Shown here: one piece after another, positions 61,001 through 64,000 of the stretch
Layout: each line of letters begins with the position of its first letter
Position numbering within the stretch: the stretch's first letter is position 1
Source: Oceanisphaera arctica
GTDB taxonomy: Bacteria; Pseudomonadota; Gammaproteobacteria; Enterobacterales; Aeromonadaceae
NCBI RefSeq assembly: GCF_002936955.1
Contig: NZ_MPZM01000002.1
Coordinates: 124,001 to 188,000 of the forward strand
Reading direction: 5' to 3'
DNA length: 64,000 nucleotides
Translations under genes and position numbers: made by a program
The notes under the pieces: generated by a model
What the model was told of the DNA's origin: nothing
The model's input: the letters and a program-made list of their open reading frames with translations, nothing else
Database searches by the model: none

Positions 61001-62276
61001 TCCGGTGCGCCTGCGTCAGATCCTCTATAACCTGCTGGGCAATGCCATCAAGTTCAGTGCCGGTCGTCCGGCACAGCCGGGGCGTGCAGAGCTTAGCGTC
61101 GAGCTGCACAGCAAGGAACCCTGGTGTCTGAAGCTGATGGTCATGGATAACGGCATCGGTATCGCCCCCGAGCTGCAGTCCGAGGTATTTTCCCCCTTTG
61201 TGCAGGCCGAAAACTCGATTACCCGCCGCTTCGGCGGTACCGGCCTGGGCCTGGCCATCTGCCGGCGCCTGGTTGACATGATGCAGGGTGACATCAGTGT
61301 ACAGAGTCAGCCCGGCAGAGGTACCACCTTTACCCTGATGCTACCGGTACAGCCGGTATCCGTTGCCGCCGTGCCGATGGCGAATGGGGTCCTTCAATGT
61401 CGGGGCCCCTCAACGTCGGCCGGGCATGGGTTGGCGGGGTCGGGTACTGGGTCGTCAACTACATCGTCAACTACATCGTCAACTACGTCGTCAACTACGT
61501 CGTCCACTGGGGCGGCGAGTGAACGGCGGGAGCATGTGATACTGGTGGCGGAAGACGATTCGACCAACCGAAAGGTGATCCGGCAGCAACTGGCCCTGCT
61601 GGGCTATGGTGCTGTCGTGACCGAAAATGGTGATCAGGCACTGCAGCAGTGGCGCAGTGGCGGCTTTTCGCTGCTGCTGACCGATCTGCATATGCCGGGA
61701 ATGGATGGTTATCAGCTGGCGTCGGCCATCCGCCGGGAAGAGCAGGGCCCCCCCATGCCTATCCTGGCCTTGACGGCCGACCTGTTAGGCGTCAGGATGC
61801 ATAAAAATTCAGACCTGAACGATTATCTGACCAAACCTATCGCGCTCGACAGGCTCAGCGCCATGCTGCAGCACTGGTTATCGGCGTCTGAGCCGCCTGC
61901 TTCTCTGGAGGCGGCTGACACGGTGGCGCCGGTGCTGGATATCTCTGTCTTGCATGACCTGGTCGGCACCGAGCCGGATATGATTCGGGAGCTGCTGACC
62001 ACCTATCTGGATGGGCTGCAGGAGGCGGAGGACGCACTTTATCGCGCCCATCAGGATGGCGATCTTGCTCGGGTCGCCGAGCTGGCGCACCGGTTAACGT
62101 CTTCTTCCCGCATGGTCGGCGCCCTTTCCCTGGCGGAGTTGTGCGCGGCGCTGGAAGCCCAGAGCCGGCATCAGACACAAAGTGGGCTGGCTCCGCTGCT
62201 CAGGCAGTTTGAAGTACAGAAAAAAAAGGTAGAGGCTTCTCTCTCTGAATTACTGGCAGGAATGCTCAGTGACTAA
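58050..62276 (+). CDS. MASE1-CHASE-PAS hybrid histidine kinase with REC and HPt
   Basis: The protein is about 1,408 residues. An N-terminal MASE1 membrane domain (LPLWPPAGAALVGLMVWGPR, WWAGDSLGVLLVLP) is followed by a CHASE-type periplasmic sensor at about 250-520 and a helix near 540 (LSGSVIISLLLSVYVLSAA). Two PAS domains come next, the second around 730-850. HisKA has TMSHEMRTPMNGVLGM (His about 881), with a HATPase G2 box GGTGLGLAIC. The receiver has AEDDSTNRKV and the acceptor in LLTDLHMPGMDG (Asp about 1212). An HPt domain ends it, with AHRLTSSSRMVGA (His about 1347). A Ser/Thr linker encoded by a 12-bp repeat joins HATPase and receiver. The complete phosphorelay suggests output through a separate regulator, possibly the REC-EAL protein next door. 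The start is uncertain (57990, 58050 or 58101). Confidence 0.93.
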   Translation: MRVPLSSSVPSDADSLDMHRKKHSLWQGILLQALMYVCLAQLTLWLVDPAMFSLTYALPLWPPAGAALVGLMVWGPRSWPGIWLGGCGSSMLLLISDSALSPELVGLAMVIGLGKSLQAWVAFRLIQPYFDTRARFERASGLCSLLILAAPLTSVISATIVTAGFYFLQAQSLAELAPRWLNWWAGDSLGVLLVLPLSVAFLPATCQTWRAHRWRIVLPLLVINFLMVSGYYWLARSNQVLHQQEKQQDTVHMNTALSQWLQTQMRAVEAVAGLLHASEEVNREEFARFTRLLLRDGDDIGGLGWAPRVAGAERAGMESEIRQSGLADFSILKVDNQDRLVAAAPAAYHYPLLYSELRSGSPAPALGLDLGYHPETRALLRQARDTGLPVLEIRQAVYGADRARNDDYRLYLPVYQAGFVSDSATQAERITALRGFVVGLIYLDDIYQPLQQQAAQRGMGVGLMHPDGHYLPLSGTIPEHHQPYSWLNSHVESLVGNTLRLTSWDLEPWAPGNSIAMKLYLSGSVIISLLLSVYVLSAAGQNVRIGRKVAARTQALGQSEARLRGIIDAMPVFVGEMTPDGILVELNRASLERFGLRREQVLDQPFEQTPWFAHLTALQARLREDIRRAAAGDVVRHDLELVAADGNVMTMDFTLAPVMDEGGQVVKLIPSAVDVSARRQTELALLRSEQALSESNQQLELRVVERTRQLQESEHFIRGVLDALPSHIAVLDQEGMILQTNRSWRLFAVANEGAVAAVSEGQNYLEQCDYQLELGFNVATLIREVVAGQRMEAGFEYDCHGPEQQRWFYCRITRLVEAGRVWVVVSHDDVTDRKVAELSIAQQAEQLELRVETRTAELQVARHEAERANRAKSDFLATMSHEMRTPMNGVLGMIEVLERQNTHVGQGEQLAIIRDSARTLLSLIDDILDFSKIEVGRLELERLPLALDQLVQEVCTVLTPMAEDKRVAVSCHLAPDVPQQIYGDPVRLRQILYNLLGNAIKFSAGRPAQPGRAELSVELHSKEPWCLKLMVMDNGIGIAPELQSEVFSPFVQAENSITRRFGGTGLGLAICRRLVDMMQGDISVQSQPGRGTTFTLMLPVQPVSVAAVPMANGVLQCRGPSTSAGHGLAGSGTGSSTTSSTTSSTTSSTTSSTGAASERREHVILVAEDDSTNRKVIRQQLALLGYGAVVTENGDQALQQWRSGGFSLLLTDLHMPGMDGYQLASAIRREEQGPPMPILALTADLLGVRMHKNSDLNDYLTKPIALDRLSAMLQHWLSASEPPASLEAADTVAPVLDISVLHDLVGTEPDMIRELLTTYLDGLQEAEDALYRAHQDGDLARVAELAHRLTSSSRMVGALSLAELCAALEAQSRHQTQSGLAPLLRQFEVQKKKVEASLSELLAGMLSD
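61452..61499 (+). repeat. 12-bp tandem repeat in the kinase linker
   Basis: Four copies of TCGTCAACTACA/G (two with A, two with G at the end) and a decayed fifth encode a Ser-Ser-Thr-Thr linker between the ATPase and receiver domains. Copy-number change would alter linker length in frame. Confidence 0.95.
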
Positions 62277-62311
62277 CAAACAAGAAAAGACGGAACGAGG
62301 CAAAGCCTGAT

Positions 62312-63520
62312 ATGAAAATCCTGGTGATCGATGATGATCCCTTTATTCTCAAGGTATTGACGCGCCAGCTGACGCTGGCCAGCAGCAAGGAAATTATCGC
62401 CTGTTCTTCTGCCGAGCAGGCCTTGAATCTGCTGGAGCAGGACGGTGGCGCTATCGGCCTGGTGATACTGGATCTGCAAATGCCGCAGATGGACGGCATT
62501 GAATGTGTACGTCACCTGGCTCATCTCGGCTACCAGGGGAGAGTACTGCTGCTCAGTGGCGAAGATGAACGTATTCTGTCGACCGCTCAGTCCCTGGCCA
62601 GGGCCCATGGCCTGAATGTGCTCGATGCGGTCAAGAAACCGATTTCCTTTGAACGACTCTGCCAGGTGCTGGCACAGGGCCAGGCGGCCCCCTTGTTGCC
62701 GAAAGGTAGCCATGGTGGCTTGTGCGACCCGGCCGACTTGGCCAGGGGCATCGCCTCCGGTGAACTGATCAACCATTATCAGCCCAAGGTGGTCCTCGCC
62801 AACGGGGCTGTGGACGGGGTCGAGGCGCTGGTACGCTGGCAGCATCCCCGGCAGGGCATTATCTATCCGGATCAGTTTATCTCGGTGGCCGAACAGCACG
62901 GGATGATCGAAGAGCTGAGCCGCTGCGTGATGCGCCAGGCGCTGAGCGATGCCCGTTTTTGGCGGCAGCACGGCCTCAGCCTCAATATCGCCATCAACGT
63001 CACCATGAACAACATCAGCTCCTTGTTGTTCCCCGAGTTTGTCACCCAGATGGCGATGGAAACCGGCATGCCGCTGGATCACCTGGTCCTGGAAGTGACC
63101 GAGAGCCAGTTGATGGCCGAGCCGCTCAAGGCGCTCGATAGCGTGGCCCGGCTGCGACTGAAGCGCATTGGCCTGTCAATCGATGACTTTGGCACCGGTT
63201 ATTCTTCCCTGGCCCAGCTGAGAGACTTCCCTTTCAATGAGCTCAAGATAGATCGCAGCTTCGTCCATCAGGCCAGCCGGGATCCGACCCGCAAGGCCAT
63301 TTTTGACTCCACCCTGGCCATGGCCGAGCAGCTGGGAATGAGTACCGTGGCCGAGGGCGTCGAAGATGCCGAAGACTGGGACTATCTGCAGAAGTTAGGC
63401 AGATGTCATCTGGCTCAGGGGTATTTTATTGCCCGGCCCATGCCGGCCGAAAAAATAGTCGACTGGCTGCAGCAGTGGCACCATCGCCTTGAGGGGCTGA
63501 TCGCCCCCCGGAAAAAATAA
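62312..63520 (+). CDS. Response regulator with EAL c-di-GMP phosphodiesterase output
   Basis: The 402-residue cytoplasmic protein has a receiver domain (LVIDDDPFILKVL; acceptor Asp54 in LDLQMPQMDG; Lys in DAVKKPISF) and an EAL domain from about 140. The catalytic set looks complete: EALVRWQHP (171-173), the Asn in INVTMNNI, Glu in LEVTES, DDFGTGYSSL, LKIDRSF, EGVED and AQGYFIARP. It should hydrolyse c-di-GMP when phosphorylated. It lies 35 bp after the hybrid kinase with HPt, its likely partner. Vibrio MshE binds c-di-GMP, so a link to the MSHA pilus nearby is conceivable (inference). Confidence 0.94.
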   Translation: MKILVIDDDPFILKVLTRQLTLASSKEIIACSSAEQALNLLEQDGGAIGLVILDLQMPQMDGIECVRHLAHLGYQGRVLLLSGEDERILSTAQSLARAHGLNVLDAVKKPISFERLCQVLAQGQAAPLLPKGSHGGLCDPADLARGIASGELINHYQPKVVLANGAVDGVEALVRWQHPRQGIIYPDQFISVAEQHGMIEELSRCVMRQALSDARFWRQHGLSLNIAINVTMNNISSLLFPEFVTQMAMETGMPLDHLVLEVTESQLMAEPLKALDSVARLRLKRIGLSIDDFGTGYSSLAQLRDFPFNELKIDRSFVHQASRDPTRKAIFDSTLAMAEQLGMSTVAEGVEDAEDWDYLQKLGRCHLAQGYFIARPMPAEKIVDWLQQWHHRLEGLIAPRKK

Positions 63521-63524
63521 CTCC

Positions 63525-64000
63525 ATGGAAGATGAACACCTTTCGGTCTCCTCTGGCCTCTGTCACCCGATAGCGCCTCTCCGGCTACCTGCGTACCGCA
63601 CCTTCTTGCGCGTCACCATGATAGTGCTGGGTTCTATGGCGCTGGCCGAGTTTGGGATGTGGCTGGCCACTCCGCCTGTATATGCGGCGCCGGTCTGGCC
63701 CGCCGCCGGTCTGGCCCTGTTTGCCCTGCTGATCTGGGGCCGACACTACTGGCCGGCGGTCTGGCTGGGTGGCTTTGCCGCAGACCTGCTGCACAAGACC
63801 TTGCTGGCCGGCGATGAGCCAACCCTGTCACTGGTGCTGATGACGGCCCTTACGGCGGTGGCGGCCACCCTGGGTGCCGTTCTGGGAGCCCGTTGGCTGG
63901 CGCCCCTGGCCGATGAGCGCCGTCTGGCCGAGCAGGAAGCGGAAGTCCTGTGGCGGCTGGTGCTGGCTGCCCCCGTGGCCTGTACCCTGTCGGCCACCGT
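63525..64000 (+). CDS. MASE1-domain sensor protein, N-terminal part (runs off right edge)
   Basis: The frame is open from an ATG at 63525, 4 bp after the REC-EAL stop, to the window edge (158 codons). It begins with a membrane domain containing YAAPVWPAAGLALFALLIWG and WPAVWLGGFAADLL, the same motif order as the MASE1 part of the kinase at 58050. The output domain lies outside the window; MASE1 proteins usually end in GGDEF, EAL or histidine kinase domains. The two MASE1 genes with a REC-EAL between them form a tight cluster. Confidence 0.9.
   Translation, partial: MEDEHLSVSSGLCHPIAPLRLPAYRTFLRVTMIVLGSMALAEFGMWLATPPVYAAPVWPAAGLALFALLIWGRHYWPAVWLGGFAADLLHKTLLAGDEPTLSLVLMTALTAVAATLGAVLGARWLAPLADERRLAEQEAEVLWRLVLAAPVACTLSAT

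Overview
The window looks like a chromosomal segment of a marine or brackish gammaproteobacterium, probably of the Aeromonadales (Oceanimonas/Zobellella/Oceanisphaera type). This is an inference from the conserved adk-hemH pair, NagD, GlpD, DadA, LpxM, a complete-looking MSHA type IV pilus cluster and a moderately GC-rich base composition. No rRNA, tRNA, CRISPR array, prophage or intact insertion sequence was seen.

Region 1 (1-20,042, all minus strand) is an ABC-transporter-dependent (group 2-like) capsule locus that runs off the left edge. Transcription enters from the right. kpsS stands first, followed by an intergenic region with a JUMPstart/ops element (RfaH recruitment site), a small lipoprotein, the outer-membrane exporter (KpsD/CtrA-like), KpsM, KpsT and KpsE. 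After these come two coiled-coil proteins, a bifunctional glycosyltransferase strikingly like the E. coli K4 chondroitin polymerase KfoC, another GT2, UDP-glucose dehydrogenase, a 969-residue double glycosyltransferase, a methyltransferase/P-loop kinase fusion and a truncated glycosyltransferase. KfoC-like polymerases use UDP-glucuronate, which Ugd supplies, so a glycosaminoglycan-like capsule (chondroitin or hyaluronan backbone) is the natural hypothesis. The polymerase and its GT2 neighbour are much more AT-rich than the rest and are bordered by a 278-bp element with 22-bp inverted repeats, which points to import of a cassette into an older capsule locus.

Region 2 (20,237-35,900) carries housekeeping and metabolic genes: a translationally coupled hydrolase / cytochrome P450 / small membrane protein operon, adk, hemH, a Kef-type antiporter, nagD, mtgA, an adenine deaminase, a TauE/SafE exporter, lpxM with a 35-residue coupled membrane peptide, a DUF3025 protein, and an NSS amino-acid transporter with its tiny MetS-like subunit. 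The gaps here are filled with dispersed palindromic REP/BIME-like repeats; at least five copies of a roughly 96-bp composite are recognisable.

Region 3 (35,655-42,618) holds a DUF1127 protein, a DASS dicarboxylate symporter, a hybrid histidine kinase, dadA and an AEC-family carrier. Region 4 (42,764-56,057, plus strand) is the MSHA pilus operon: mshI, a PilN-like gene, mshJ, K, L, N, E, G, A, C, D, O, P and Q, mostly overlapping by a few bases. mshM, mshF and mshB of the classical Vibrio order are absent. mshO contains 14 perfect tandem copies of a hexanucleotide. Region 5 (56,065-64,000) has glpD (minus), then a MASE1-CHASE-PAS-HisKA-REC-HPt hybrid kinase, a REC-EAL c-di-GMP phosphodiesterase and the start of a second MASE1 protein. 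This is probably a signalling cluster that could link an external signal to c-di-GMP, a common controller of pili and capsule.
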